Source: Caballeronia sp. SBC1
GTDB lineage: Bacteria > Pseudomonadota > Gammaproteobacteria > Burkholderiales > Burkholderiaceae
Assembly: GCF_011493005.1 (NCBI RefSeq)
Contig: NZ_CP049156.1
Coordinates: 3,946,355-4,010,354 of the forward strand
Direction of reading: 5' to 3'
DNA length: 64,000 bases
The notes beneath the pieces were generated by a model that worked only from the letters and a program-made list of their open reading frames with translations, searched no databases and was not told the origin of the DNA. The number at the start of each line of letters is the position of its first letter. The stretch's first letter is position 1. A program made the translations under genes and the position numbers. Positions 36,569 through 45,933 of the stretch are shown piece by piece.

Positions 36569-38052
36569 GCACGCTGAGCCCGTCTGTCGCGAATGTTGCT
36601 ACCAGCACGCCGTCGCCGCTCGCGGCACGGCTGATCCCGTACGCGTTCGCGCGGACCGGACAGATCCTGGTGGCGCACCAGCACGCGGACAGCATCGAAG
36701 TGTGGATCAGCGACAAAACCAGCGACGCGGCACTCGCCGAAGTCGCTCGCAACTTTGGCGCGCTTTCCATCGTGCGTTTGCCGGTGGCCGAGCTTTCGGC
36801 CGCGATCAATTCGGCGTACTCGCGCAATGACGGCAGCGCGGCCCAGGTCGTGGGCGAAGTGGAAGGTGAAGTCGATCTGTCGCGGCTGATGCAGGACATT
36901 CCCGAAATAGAGGATTTGCTCGAATCGGAAGACGACGCGCCGATCATCCGCATGATCAACGCGCTGCTGACGCAGGCGGCGCGCGAACAGGCATCGGATA
37001 TTCATATCGAACCGTTCGAAACTTCTTCGGTGGTGCGCTTTCGCGTCGATGGCACCTTGCGCGACGTCGTGCGCCCGAAGAAGGCACTCCACGGCGCGCT
37101 GATCTCGCGTATCAAGATCATGGCGCAACTGGATATTGCGGAAAAACGGCTGCCGCAGGATGGCCGCATTACGCTGCGCGTAGGCGGCCGGCCGGTGGAC
37201 GTGCGTGTGTCCACGCTGCCGACCGGTCATGGCGAACGCGCGGTGCTGCGTCTGCTGGAAAAGGATGCGCAACGCCTGAACCTCGAAACGCTGGGCATGG
37301 CGCGCGACACGCTGGTTCATTTCGACAAACTGATCGGCCGTCCGCACGGCATCGTGCTGGTGACTGGTCCAACGGGTTCCGGCAAGACGACCACGCTGTA
37401 TGCCTCGATGTCGCGCCTCGAAACCGCCACCACCAACATCATGACGGTGGAAGATCCTATCGAATACGACTTGGGCGGGATCGGTCAGACGCAGGTCAAC
37501 GAGCGCATTGGCATGACTTTCGCGCGCGCGTTGCGATCCATTTTGCGGCAGGATCCGGACATCATCATGATCGGGGAAATCCGCGATCTGGAAACGGCGC
37601 AGATTGCCGTGCAGGCATCGCTGACCGGTCACCTCGTGCTAGCCACGCTCCACACGAACGACGCGGCGTCCGCTGTCACGCGTCTCACCGACATGGGCGT
37701 CGAGCCGTATCTGCTGGCGTCGTCATTGCTCGGCGTGCTGGCGCAGCGGTTGGTGCGGCAGTTGTGTACGGTGTGCAGGGAAGAGCGCTCGGACGACGGC
37801 CACATTCATTGGCACGCGGTTGGCTGCGACAAGTGCGGCAACTCGGGTTATTCAGGGCGTCGCGGCGTGTACGAACTGTTGTTGCTTGACGATCCTATCC
37901 GCGCGCTGATTCATCGAAATGCATCGGATGCCGAAATTTTGACGGCCGGCCGCGCGCAAGGAATGCGCACGCTGCGCGAGGATGCAAACCGGTGGCTCGC
38001 GACTGGCGCAACGTCGCTGGAAGAAGTGCTGCGCGTGACGGGCGGAGACTAA
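36565..38052 (+). CDS. gspE: Type II secretion ATPase GspE
   Basis: This 495-residue cytoplasmic ATPase drives pseudopilus assembly. Walker A GPTGSGKTT is near 268-276, with Asp box and Walker B (IRQDPDIIMIGEIRDLETA-like) and His box LATLHTNDA. A tetracysteine zinc site (LCTVC, then CDKCG) is near 401-426. GTG at 36565 overlaps the gspD stop by four bases. Confidence 0.97.
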   Translation: MSTLSPSVANVATSTPSPLAARLIPYAFARTGQILVAHQHADSIEVWISDKTSDAALAEVARNFGALSIVRLPVAELSAAINSAYSRNDGSAAQVVGEVEGEVDLSRLMQDIPEIEDLLESEDDAPIIRMINALLTQAAREQASDIHIEPFETSSVVRFRVDGTLRDVVRPKKALHGALISRIKIMAQLDIAEKRLPQDGRITLRVGGRPVDVRVSTLPTGHGERAVLRLLEKDAQRLNLETLGMARDTLVHFDKLIGRPHGIVLVTGPTGSGKTTTLYASMSRLETATTNIMTVEDPIEYDLGGIGQTQVNERIGMTFARALRSILRQDPDIIMIGEIRDLETAQIAVQASLTGHLVLATLHTNDAASAVTRLTDMGVEPYLLASSLLGVLAQRLVRQLCTVCREERSDDGHIHWHAVGCDKCGNSGYSGRRGVYELLLLDDPIRALIHRNASDAEILTAGRAQGMRTLREDANRWLATGATSLEEVLRVTGGD

Positions 38053-38058
38053 ACATCC

Positions 38059-39276
38059 ATGCCGGCGTTTCGTTTTGAGGCAATCGACCAGGCGGGCAAG
38101 TCGCAGACAGGCGTACTCGATGCCGACAGCGCCCGTGCCGCCCGCAGCCAACTGAGGACGCAGGGGCTGACGCCGCTAGTCGTTGAAGCGGCGGCTACCC
38201 GCACGCGGGGTGAGCGCAAACAGCGGCTATCGCTGGGAAAACGCTTGTCGCAACGCGAGCAGGCGATTCTTACGCGACAAATCGCCAGCCTGCTGACAGC
38301 GGGTCTGCCGCTCGGCGAAACGCTTTCAGTGCTGACCGAGCAATCGGAGCGCGATTACGTTCGCGAGTTGATGGCCGCTATCCGCGGCGAAGTGTTGGGC
38401 GGTCATTCGTTCGCGAATGCGTTGGCGGAACATCCGCGCGATTTCCCCGAGATTTATCGCGCGCTGGTAGCCGCCGGGGAACATACCGGCAAGCTTGGAC
38501 TGGTGTTGTCGCGGCTCGCGGATTACATCGAGCAACGCAATGCGCTGAAGCAGAAGATCGTGCTCGCGTTCACCTATCCCGCGATCGTCACGCTGATCGC
38601 GTTCGGGATTGTCACGTTCCTGCTGAGCTACGTGGTGCCGCAAGTAGTGAACGTGTTCGCCAGCACGAAGCAGGCGCTGCCGTTTCTCACCATCGCGATG
38701 ATGGCGCTCTCGGGCTTCGTGCGGAACTGGTGGTGGGCCGGGCTGATCGGCGTAGCGCTGCTGAGCTGGTTCATCAAGAGCCTGCTCGCGCGGCACGGTC
38801 CGCGCATGGCGTTCGACCGGTGGCTGCTCACCGCGCCGCTGCTCGGCAAACTCGTGCGAGGTTATAACACCGTGCGTTTTGCCAGCACGCTCGCCATCCT
38901 GACGGCCGCCGGCGTGCCAATCTTGCGGGCGCTGCAAGCCGCGGGAGAAACCTTGAGCAACCGTGCGATGAGCGCGAACGTTGAAGACGCCATCATCCGT
39001 GTGCGCGAAGGCACTTCGCTGTCGCGCGCGCTGGGCAATACGAAGACGTTTCCGCCGGTGCTGGTGCATCTGATCCGCTCGGGCGAAGCCACCGGCGACG
39101 TCACCACCATGCTCGACCGTGCCGCCGAAGGGGAATCCGGCGAACTCGAACGCCGCACGATGTTTCTCACGAGCCTGCTGGAACCGCTGCTGATCCTCGC
39201 GATGGGCGGCGTCGTGCTGGTGATCGTGCTGGCAGTGATGCTGCCGATCATCGAATTGAATAATCTGGTGCAGTGA
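38059..39276 (+). CDS. gspF: Type II secretion inner-membrane platform protein GspF
   Basis: This 405-residue protein has two T2SSF domains and three membrane segments. The start PAFRFEAIDQAGKSQTGVLD, the repeated ALGNTKTFPPVLVHLIRSGE-like block and the C-terminal MLPIIELNNLVQ are typical. It is 6 bp after gspE and forms the inner-membrane platform with GspE, L and M. Confidence 0.96.
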   Translation: MPAFRFEAIDQAGKSQTGVLDADSARAARSQLRTQGLTPLVVEAAATRTRGERKQRLSLGKRLSQREQAILTRQIASLLTAGLPLGETLSVLTEQSERDYVRELMAAIRGEVLGGHSFANALAEHPRDFPEIYRALVAAGEHTGKLGLVLSRLADYIEQRNALKQKIVLAFTYPAIVTLIAFGIVTFLLSYVVPQVVNVFASTKQALPFLTIAMMALSGFVRNWWWAGLIGVALLSWFIKSLLARHGPRMAFDRWLLTAPLLGKLVRGYNTVRFASTLAILTAAGVPILRALQAAGETLSNRAMSANVEDAIIRVREGTSLSRALGNTKTFPPVLVHLIRSGEATGDVTTMLDRAAEGESGELERRTMFLTSLLEPLLILAMGGVVLVIVLAVMLPIIELNNLVQ

Positions 39277-39289
39277 AGAAGCCCAACCC

Positions 39290-39703
39290 ATGAATGCATT
39301 TCAGACCCGCCTGCTATCGCTCATCGCGCTCGCCATTTTTTGCGCGACGCTGACGTGGTGGGTCATCACGCTGACCACGCACCAGAGCGCGCCGCTGCCT
39401 GCGGCGGCAGCAGGGCGCGCGCCGTCGGTGGAACAGGCCGCTACGTTGTTCGGCGGCCAGTTGCAGCACCAGGCGAACCAGGACGTGCATCTGTTCGGGA
39501 TCCTCGCGCTGCAACACGGCGCGGCGGCAATCGTGAGCTATGGCGGCGAACCGGCGCGCGCGATCTCGTTGGGCGGCCCGCTGACGCCGGGCGTGACGAT
39601 CAAGGAAGTGCGCTCGCGCTCGATCATCATCGATAGAAAGGGCAAAACCTCGGAAGTGTTCCTGCCGCCGAACCCGCCCGGTCCGACCATATATGTGCGT
39701 TGA
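39290..39703 (+). CDS. gspC: Type II secretion protein GspC, short form
   Basis: This 137-residue protein has one membrane segment (about 7-27) and the periplasmic homology region (LFGILALQHGAAAIVSYGGE, GVTIKEVRSRSIIID) that contacts GspD. It lacks the C-terminal PDZ or coiled-coil domain of longer GspC proteins. It lies between gspF and gspG rather than ahead of gspD; both traits are known in Burkholderia. Confidence 0.85.
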   Translation: MNAFQTRLLSLIALAIFCATLTWWVITLTTHQSAPLPAAAAGRAPSVEQAATLFGGQLQHQANQDVHLFGILALQHGAAAIVSYGGEPARAISLGGPLTPGVTIKEVRSRSIIIDRKGKTSEVFLPPNPPGPTIYVR

Positions 39704-39906
39704 GGCTGGCCTGGATCAAACGGATCGGGCAGGCGGTGCTTACGAAGTGAAATCTGCCCGGGCGAGACCTATAGAATGCTTGCCTGCCCGCATCGACCGT
39801 TGATTATTCGGACGAATGATCCGGCGAGGCGGCGGCGGATGGGCATCGAACCTCATGTCGGGCCTGAGCGCTGTAACGACATCAAATTGGAAAGGAAGAT
39901 CAAGTC

Positions 39907-40383
39907 ATGCAAATGTGGATGAAGCGCCGCTACGAACTCCAGATGGCGCAAGGTAGCAAGCAAACGCGGCGCCAGCGCGGTTTTACCCTGATCGAAATCA
40001 TGGTCGTGATCGCGATTCTCGGCATTCTCGCCGCGTTGATCGTGCCCAAGATCATGAGTCGTCCAGACGAAGCGCGGCGGGTGGCGGCGAAGGCGGATAT
40101 TGGCTCGATCATGCAGTCGCTGAATCTTTATCGACTCGATAACGGCCGCTATCCGACCCAGGAGCAGGGGCTGCGCGCGCTGGTCGAAAAGCCGACTACC
40201 GAGCCGATCCCGAACAACTGGAAAGGCGGCGGCTACATGGATCGCGTTCCAGTCGACCCTTGGGGCAAGGAATATCAATACCTGAACCCGGGCGTGCACG
40301 GTGAAGTCGACGTATTCAGCTACGGCGCCGACAGCAAACCGGGCGGCGAGGGTAATGACGCCGACATCGGCTCCTGGCAATAA
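39907..40383 (+). CDS. gspG: Major pseudopilin GspG
   Basis: This 158-residue prepilin has the prepilin peptidase site RG-FTLIEIMVVIAILGILAA followed by a hydrophobic helix. The conserved C-terminal part has NGRYPTQEQGLRALV, PVDPWGKEYQYL and SYGADSKPGGEGNDADI, including Ca2+-site acids. AAGGAAG precedes the ATG. A 203-bp gap with a possible -10 (TATAGAAT near 39770) separates it from gspC and may add transcription for this abundant subunit. Confidence 0.96.
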   Translation: MQMWMKRRYELQMAQGSKQTRRQRGFTLIEIMVVIAILGILAALIVPKIMSRPDEARRVAAKADIGSIMQSLNLYRLDNGRYPTQEQGLRALVEKPTTEPIPNNWKGGGYMDRVPVDPWGKEYQYLNPGVHGEVDVFSYGADSKPGGEGNDADIGSWQ

Positions 40384-40427
40384 GGCCTTTTTAGCCTCTC
40401 CTTGCCCCTTAACAGAAGCCAATCGAC

Positions 40428-40940
40428 GTGAACATGCAGCACAAGCCGGACTGTTCAGCACCCGAGGCGCCGCGCCGCGCGAAGGTGCGGCCGCAGGCCG
40501 GCTTTACGCTGCTGGAAATGCTGATAGTGCTGGTGATCGCGGGATTGCTGGTGTCGCTGGCGTCGGTGAAGCTCACGCGCAATCCGCGCACGGATCTGAA
40601 CGAGGAAGCGCAGCGTCTCGCGCTCCTGTTCGAATCCGCTGGCGACGAAGCGCAGGTGCGGGCAAGGCCTATCGCCTGGCTGCCGATCGACGGCGGTTTT
40701 CGCTTCGATATCCGCACCGAAGACGGCTGGCGTCCATTACGCGACGACCTGCTGCGTCCGCGCCGCTGGGAAGGCGGCGTGAACGGCGTGACGATCCAGT
40801 ACGTTGGTTCCGATGAGTCCGCGGGGCGAGTGGTGTTCGGCACGGAAGCTATTGATACCCCAATGGAAGTGACGCTCGTTTCGGCGGTCGGCAGCGTGAC
40901 TATAGTCGGTACCGGCAACGGCCGTTATCAGGTGCGCTGA
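40428..40940 (+). CDS. gspH: Minor pseudopilin GspH
   Basis: This 170-residue protein has the prepilin motif AG-FTLLEMLIVLVIAGLLVS and a GspH-like C-terminal domain. The frame opens with GTG at 40428; ATG at 40434 is also possible. Its stop overlaps the gspI ATG (TGATG). Confidence 0.9.
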   Translation: MNMQHKPDCSAPEAPRRAKVRPQAGFTLLEMLIVLVIAGLLVSLASVKLTRNPRTDLNEEAQRLALLFESAGDEAQVRARPIAWLPIDGGFRFDIRTEDGWRPLRDDLLRPRRWEGGVNGVTIQYVGSDESAGRVVFGTEAIDTPMEVTLVSAVGSVTIVGTGNGRYQVR

Positions 40941-41362
40941 TGCTAAAGCTCGCGCCCGGCCCTCGTCACGGCCCCAAACCCAAACTGAACCGCACGCGCG
41001 GTTTCACGATGATCGAAGTGCTCGTCGCGCTGGCGATCATCGCGGTGGCGCTGGCGGCGTCGTTGCGCGCGGTGGGCGCGCTTGCGACTGGCGAGGCGGA
41101 CTTGCATCGGCGCTTGCTGGCTGGTTGGAGTGCCGACAACGAACTCGCGCAATTGCGGCTCACCCATACGTGGCCCGACATTGGTTCGCGGACGTTCGAT
41201 TGCTCGCAGGGCAATCTCAAGCTGATTTGCACCGACCGGGTATCGACAACGCCGAATCCGATTTTCCGGCGCGTGGAAGTTATCGTGGAGTCGCCCGGCA
41301 TCTCCGGCAATCTCGCGCAAATGGTCATGGTGGTGGCGAATGAAACCAGCCGTTCGCTCTAG
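40940..41362 (+). CDS. gspI: Minor pseudopilin GspI
   Basis: This 140-residue protein carries RG-FTMIEVLVALAIIAVALA, then the GspI core (GWSADNELAQLRLTHTWPDI, RRVEVIVESPG). It overlaps gspJ by 23 bp. GspI nucleates the pseudopilus tip with J and K. Confidence 0.9.
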   Translation: MLKLAPGPRHGPKPKLNRTRGFTMIEVLVALAIIAVALAASLRAVGALATGEADLHRRLLAGWSADNELAQLRLTHTWPDIGSRTFDCSQGNLKLICTDRVSTTPNPIFRRVEVIVESPGISGNLAQMVMVVANETSRSL

Positions 41363-42038
41363 GCGCGACGCTCGTAGCGCTCGCGGCACGCGTGGCGATC
41401 GCGGTTTTACGCTGATCGAGATGCTGGTCGCCATCGCGATCCTCGCGGTGATCGCGGTGCTGTCCTGGCGTGGCCTCGACCAGATCATGCGCGGCCGCAC
41501 GACCATCACGAACGCGATGGAAGATGAACGCGTGGTGGCGCAATTATTCGACCAGATGCGCATCGACGCCCGCCAGGCCGCTACCGACGATGAAGCCGGC
41601 CAGGCCGCGGTGTCTATCGGCGGGAATGCGCTGCAGATTGTCCGCGGTGTCTACGCACAAGGCGCGGCGCCGCGCTTGCAGGTCGTGCGTTACCGGCTGA
41701 CCGACAGTGGCCGGGTGGTACGTTTTGCGTCGCCGCCGCTGGGGAATGTGGGTGATGTGCGGCGGGCGTTATCGGCGTCGGACAACTCCGACGGCTGGAC
41801 CGCGATACCGCTCATGGGCGGCGTCTCGACCTTCGCCACGCGCGCCTACGTGCCCAAAACCGGCTGGACGATGCGCATGGGTGACGTAACGGCGCAAATT
41901 ACGCAGAACGACAACAACCTGAAAGTGCCGCAGCTCGGCAACTCGCCGTTGCCGCGCGCGGTGACGGGCATTCAGATCGCGGTCGGTGCGCACAATCTGG
42001 CGCTGCCGATCACGCGCGTGTTCCTGATCGGAGAATGA
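41340..42038 (+). CDS. gspJ: Minor pseudopilin GspJ
   Basis: This 232-residue protein has RG-FTLIEMLVAIAILAVIAV near residue 22 and a beta-rich C-terminal domain (LQVVRYRLTDSGRVVR). Its start lies inside gspI and its stop overlaps gspK. Confidence 0.9.
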   Translation: MKPAVRSRRDARSARGTRGDRGFTLIEMLVAIAILAVIAVLSWRGLDQIMRGRTTITNAMEDERVVAQLFDQMRIDARQAATDDEAGQAAVSIGGNALQIVRGVYAQGAAPRLQVVRYRLTDSGRVVRFASPPLGNVGDVRRALSASDNSDGWTAIPLMGGVSTFATRAYVPKTGWTMRMGDVTAQITQNDNNLKVPQLGNSPLPRAVTGIQIAVGAHNLALPITRVFLIGE

Positions 42039-43177
42039 CTATGCGTTCTTCATCGGGTCAGGCGAGACGGTTCAGGCTCAGGTCATCCAGGGCCTCGAAA
42101 CAGCGTGGCGTTGCGATCATCAGCGCGCTGCTGGTCGTGGCGTTGTCGGCGATCATCGTGTCGGGATTGTTGTGGCGCCAGCAAGTGCAGGTCCGCCGTA
42201 TCGAGAACCAGCGGCTGCTCGCGCAGGCGCAATGGATCTCGCGCAGCGCGCTCGACTGGACCCGGCTGATCCTGCGTTCCGAAGCCGATTCCGCGCCGAC
42301 CGTCACGTATCTCGGCGGCGTGTGGGGTGTGCCGATCGCGAAAACGCGGCTGTCGGACTTCCTCGGACAAATTGGCGACGTGCGGGCGCAGCAGGGTGCA
42401 TCAACTTATTTGTCGGGATCGATTGAAGATGCGCAGGCCAAGTTCAACCTGCGCAACCTGGTCTCCACGCCCACGCCCGGCTTGCTGATTATCAATGTGC
42501 AGGAGATCGCGTCGTTCCAGCGCCTGCTGACGCTGCTCGGGCTCGATGCGTCGCTGGCGAAAACCGTCGCGCTGCAGATTCGCGCCGGGCTGGCGCAATC
42601 GGCTACGCGGTTCCAGACGCAATCGACAACCGCCGCCGCGAACACCACGCCCGCCGCCACACTGGCCGCGATCGCGCAAGGCGGGGGAACGGGCGGCGGC
42701 AATTTCACCGACGACCCCGGTCTTGCCGATGCCGACAGCAACGCGCCCGTCGCGCCGCTGCAGATGATCAACGTGGAATCTTTGCTCGATGTCCCCGGTT
42801 TTTCGCCGGAAGCGGTGGAGAAATTGCGGCCGTTCGTAACGGTGCTGCCGACCACGACGTCGGTGAACATGAATACCGCGACGGCCGAAGTGATTGCGGC
42901 GACGGTGCCCGGCATGACGCTTTCGCAGGCGCAGGCGTTTGTCGCGCGCCGCGAGACCGTGTTTTTCCACGATGTCAGCGACGTGACGCTTGCACTGACC
43001 GGCGCGGGCGTGAAAACCGCGACCATCGATCCAAACCAGATGGACGTGACCACGAAGTATTTCCTGATCCACGGCCGCGTGCAGCACGAGCGGGCGGAAG
43101 TCGACCGGACGACCTTGGTGTATCGCGATCCGGCGACGCATACCACGCGTATTGTTTATGTTCGCGACCAGCTTTGA
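42035..43177 (+). CDS. gspK: Minor pseudopilin GspK
   Basis: This 380-residue protein is the large tip pseudopilin. The prepilin site is RG-VAIISALLVVALSAIIVS, with no Glu at position 5 of the mature protein, as usual for GspK. Two SAM-like helix regions follow (VESLLDVPGFSPEAVEKLRP and NMNTATAEVIAATVPGMT). ATG at 42035 overlaps the gspJ stop. Confidence 0.92.
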   Translation: MTMRSSSGQARRFRLRSSRASKQRGVAIISALLVVALSAIIVSGLLWRQQVQVRRIENQRLLAQAQWISRSALDWTRLILRSEADSAPTVTYLGGVWGVPIAKTRLSDFLGQIGDVRAQQGASTYLSGSIEDAQAKFNLRNLVSTPTPGLLIINVQEIASFQRLLTLLGLDASLAKTVALQIRAGLAQSATRFQTQSTTAAANTTPAATLAAIAQGGGTGGGNFTDDPGLADADSNAPVAPLQMINVESLLDVPGFSPEAVEKLRPFVTVLPTTTSVNMNTATAEVIAATVPGMTLSQAQAFVARRETVFFHDVSDVTLALTGAGVKTATIDPNQMDVTTKYFLIHGRVQHERAEVDRTTLVYRDPATHTTRIVYVRDQL

Positions 43178-43264
43178 TGCGTGTGGACGGGTTTCATCGG
43201 AACGATGTCGTAGTACGCGCAGTACAGTAAATAACTTTCGATTCAGAACACAAGAGAGCGGCCT

Positions 43265-44566
43265 TTGAGCACATTGATCGTCCTACTGCCGCCGCGTGAT
43301 CCGGCGGTTCGCTCGGAAGAGTGGCATTTGCCGGAGCTGCCGTTTTTGCTGCTCGACAAGCGCAACGTCACGCAGCGGGCCGGCCGAGCCGCGCTTTCGC
43401 TGCTGCCGCGTGCAAGCGCGACAGTGCTGATTGTCGCCGCGCGCGACCTGTTGCTGACCGCTGCGCAAATGCCGCCGCTGAAAGGGCCGCGCTTGCGCCA
43501 GGCTTTGCCCAACGTGGTCGAGGATCAGTTGATCCAGGATCCGCAGACGTGCCACATTGCCGTCGATCCGGTCGCGCTCGCGAGCGGCCGGCGGGTGCTG
43601 GCGGTGATCGATCGCGGCTGGTTCCGCTTTGTGCTCGAGGCGTTTGCGAACGCGGGGCATCGGAACGTGAAAGCCGTGCCGGCCATGCGCTGCCTGCCGC
43701 TGCATGAAACTGTCGCCGATACCCCGAATCCGTTCGTCGCGGGTATCTTGGGCGACGTGTTGGCGACCGCCCCAGTTTTGCTAGGCGGCGATACGCTCCG
43801 GCCCTCCGAGACCGGCGCGTCGCGTGTCGAGATTGCGATTGCGCGCGGCGAGCATGCGGCGCTGGGCGAAGGTCTGGCCATTCCCGCCGATGCCGTGACG
43901 TCCACGCTCAGCGCACTTGCGGGCGCACAGCCGGCAACGCTGTACACCCTTCGCGACGTTCCCGGCGCCGAGCCGCGCCTGACGTCGGTGCGGCCCGCGA
44001 TTCCCGGCGCGCAGCCGCTGACGTTCGAAACCCTTGCGCGCAACGCGCTCGCGAACCACTTCGACTTGTGCCAGTTCGAATTCGCCGCGCAGCCGTGGCG
44101 GCTCGACCGCGCGACCATGCGACGTCTGAAGCTGCCGGTGGCGCTGCTGGCCGGGGCGCTGGTGGTATCGATGATCGGTATCAACATTCAGTGGATGCAG
44201 CTCGCCCGGCAACGCGACGCGATCAACGCGCAGATGACCGAAACGCTCCTCAACACGTTCCCGAAAACCACCGTCGTACTCGATGCACCCGACCAGATGT
44301 CGCGTCAGCTCGACCGCTTGCGGCTGGTTTCCGGACAACTGTCGCCGTCTGATTTCCTTTCTCTCGCCGATGCCCTCGCCCGCGCGCTTGGGCCCATTCC
44401 GGTGAACGGCATTGCGGGGCTCGATTACCACGACAGGCGCCTGGAGGTGACCTTCAAGCCGGAAACCAAGGTCGACCCCGGCTTGCAGAGACGGTTGGCG
44501 GCGAACGGGCTGACGGGCGGTATCGACAGCAATACCGGCAAATGGACCGTCAGGAGCGCCCAATGA
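43265..44566 (+). CDS. gspL: Type II secretion assembly protein GspL
   Basis: This 433-residue bitopic protein has an actin-like cytoplasmic domain (MSTLIVLLPPRDPAVRSEEW at the start), one membrane helix at about 290-310 and a periplasmic ferredoxin-like domain. The start is TTG at 43265 after AAGAGAGCGG. It binds GspE and GspM. Its stop overlaps the gspM ATG (ATGA). Confidence 0.9.
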   Translation: MSTLIVLLPPRDPAVRSEEWHLPELPFLLLDKRNVTQRAGRAALSLLPRASATVLIVAARDLLLTAAQMPPLKGPRLRQALPNVVEDQLIQDPQTCHIAVDPVALASGRRVLAVIDRGWFRFVLEAFANAGHRNVKAVPAMRCLPLHETVADTPNPFVAGILGDVLATAPVLLGGDTLRPSETGASRVEIAIARGEHAALGEGLAIPADAVTSTLSALAGAQPATLYTLRDVPGAEPRLTSVRPAIPGAQPLTFETLARNALANHFDLCQFEFAAQPWRLDRATMRRLKLPVALLAGALVVSMIGINIQWMQLARQRDAINAQMTETLLNTFPKTTVVLDAPDQMSRQLDRLRLVSGQLSPSDFLSLADALARALGPIPVNGIAGLDYHDRRLEVTFKPETKVDPGLQRRLAANGLTGGIDSNTGKWTVRSAQ

Positions 44567-45066
44567 AACAAGCCATCATCGACACCTGGGGCGAGTTCTG
44601 GAACGCACGCACCCAGCGCGAAAAAACCATCCTGATGTGGGGCGGCGTGGTGGCGGCCATCGCTCTGGTCTATCTGGTGCTGTGGGCCCCCGCGTATGAA
44701 GGCCGTGCGCGGCTGCGCAGCACGCTGCCCGCCATGCAACTCCAGCTCGCGCAGATGACCGCGCAAGCCAACGAGGCGCGCTCGCTGGCAGGCGGCGGGC
44801 AGGGCGTCACGCCGACCGGCGGCGCGTTGCGCGACGCGCTGGCAAAGTCTCTCGCCGATAACAACATGCCTCCCGCGCAGGTTCAGGTGGTCGGCTCGGG
44901 CGTGCAGATCCAGTTGAAGAACGCGTCGTTCCCGGAGTGGACGGTGTGGCTCGACAACGTCAGGAAGCAGTTCAAGGTGCAGGTCAGCGAAGCGCATATC
45001 ACGGCGCTGAAACCCGACGGCCAAGTTGATCTGACGGCATCGCTGCAACCGGCTCAGGTGCAATGA
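44563..45066 (+). CDS. gspM: Type II secretion protein GspM
   Basis: This protein of about 167 residues has a short cytoplasmic tail, a membrane helix (TILMWGGVVAAIALVYLVLW) and a periplasmic domain. The ATG at 44563 follows AGGAGC and overlaps the gspL stop; the frame could begin seven codons earlier at 44542. It partners with GspL. Confidence 0.9.
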   Translation: MKQAIIDTWGEFWNARTQREKTILMWGGVVAAIALVYLVLWAPAYEGRARLRSTLPAMQLQLAQMTAQANEARSLAGGGQGVTPTGGALRDALAKSLADNNMPPAQVQVVGSGVQIQLKNASFPEWTVWLDNVRKQFKVQVSEAHITALKPDGQVDLTASLQPAQVQ

Positions 45067-45857
45067 ACTACGGCATGCGGCGGCTTCTCGCGGCGTGGCC
45101 GTGGTTCGTGGTGGCGGGGGTCTCGGTGGTCGTGACCTTGGCCGTCATGTTGCCGGCAGCCTGGATCGTGCCGCAATTCGCGAAGTCGACGGACGGCCAT
45201 GTGAATCTCGTCGATCCGGCCGGTTCGCTCTGGAAGGGCTCGGCCACGCTGATGCTGGCGACTGGCGGCGGTGCGGCCGGTGCCGACGGCGGCGCGACGC
45301 TGCTGCCCGGACGCATCGAATGGCGCACGGCTTTCTGGCCCTTGTTCAGCGGCCATGTGCGCATGGAGATGCGCCAGACGGACTCCATGCCCGACTCGGT
45401 TTTCGTCGATGCCGGTCTTTCCGGTTCGACGGTCTCACCGGGCGCGATTGCCGTGCCGGCGAGCCTGCTTTCGGGCCTGGGCGCACCGTTCAACACGCTC
45501 AACATGGAAGGCAACGTGCAGCTGACCTGGACCGAATGGCGGATGCTTGGACACAACACGTACGGGCAGGCGATTGTGACGCTCGACGACATGGCGTCCA
45601 GCGTGTCGCGCGTGAAGCCGCTGGGGTCGTATCGCGTGGTGTTTCAGGCGGAAGGCCAGGCATCGACGATCAACCTGACGACGACGTCGAAGGGGCCGTT
45701 GCTGCTGAGCGGACAAGGGACGGTGTCGAAGACATCTACCGCCTTCAACGGCGTGGCGACGGCCACCCCGGAGGCACGCGAAAATCTGGCGGGATTGTTG
45801 AACCTGCTCGGACGGCATACGGGACCGGATACCGTCGAGCTGACCTTCGTTCGATAA
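45063..45857 (+). CDS. gspN: Type II secretion protein GspN
   Basis: This 264-residue protein has an N-terminal membrane helix (about 12-35) and a GspN-type domain (AGSLWKGSATLML, INLTTTSKGPLLLSGQGTVS). It overlaps gspM by four bases and is the last gene of the operon, followed by a hairpin. GspN occurs in a subset of type II systems and its role is not settled. Confidence 0.88.
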   Translation: MNYGMRRLLAAWPWFVVAGVSVVVTLAVMLPAAWIVPQFAKSTDGHVNLVDPAGSLWKGSATLMLATGGGAAGADGGATLLPGRIEWRTAFWPLFSGHVRMEMRQTDSMPDSVFVDAGLSGSTVSPGAIAVPASLLSGLGAPFNTLNMEGNVQLTWTEWRMLGHNTYGQAIVTLDDMASSVSRVKPLGSYRVVFQAEGQASTINLTTTSKGPLLLSGQGTVSKTSTAFNGVATATPEARENLAGLLNLLGRHTGPDTVELTFVR

Positions 45858-45905
45858 GGCTTCGGCGCTTCGTTGCCGCTCTCAGGGCTTCGTAGAGGTA
45901 CGAAA

Positions 45906-45932
45906 ACGCCGGGGCATTCTCGCCCCGGGCGT
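45906..45932. terminator. Shared terminator between gspN and the efflux lipoprotein gene
   Basis: ACGCCGGGGC and GCCCCGGGCGT pair with one bulged base. On the minus strand TTTT follows, and on the plus strand CTTACTCTTT follows. It sits between the convergent genes and probably works in both directions. Confidence 0.6.
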
Positions 45933-45933
45933 C

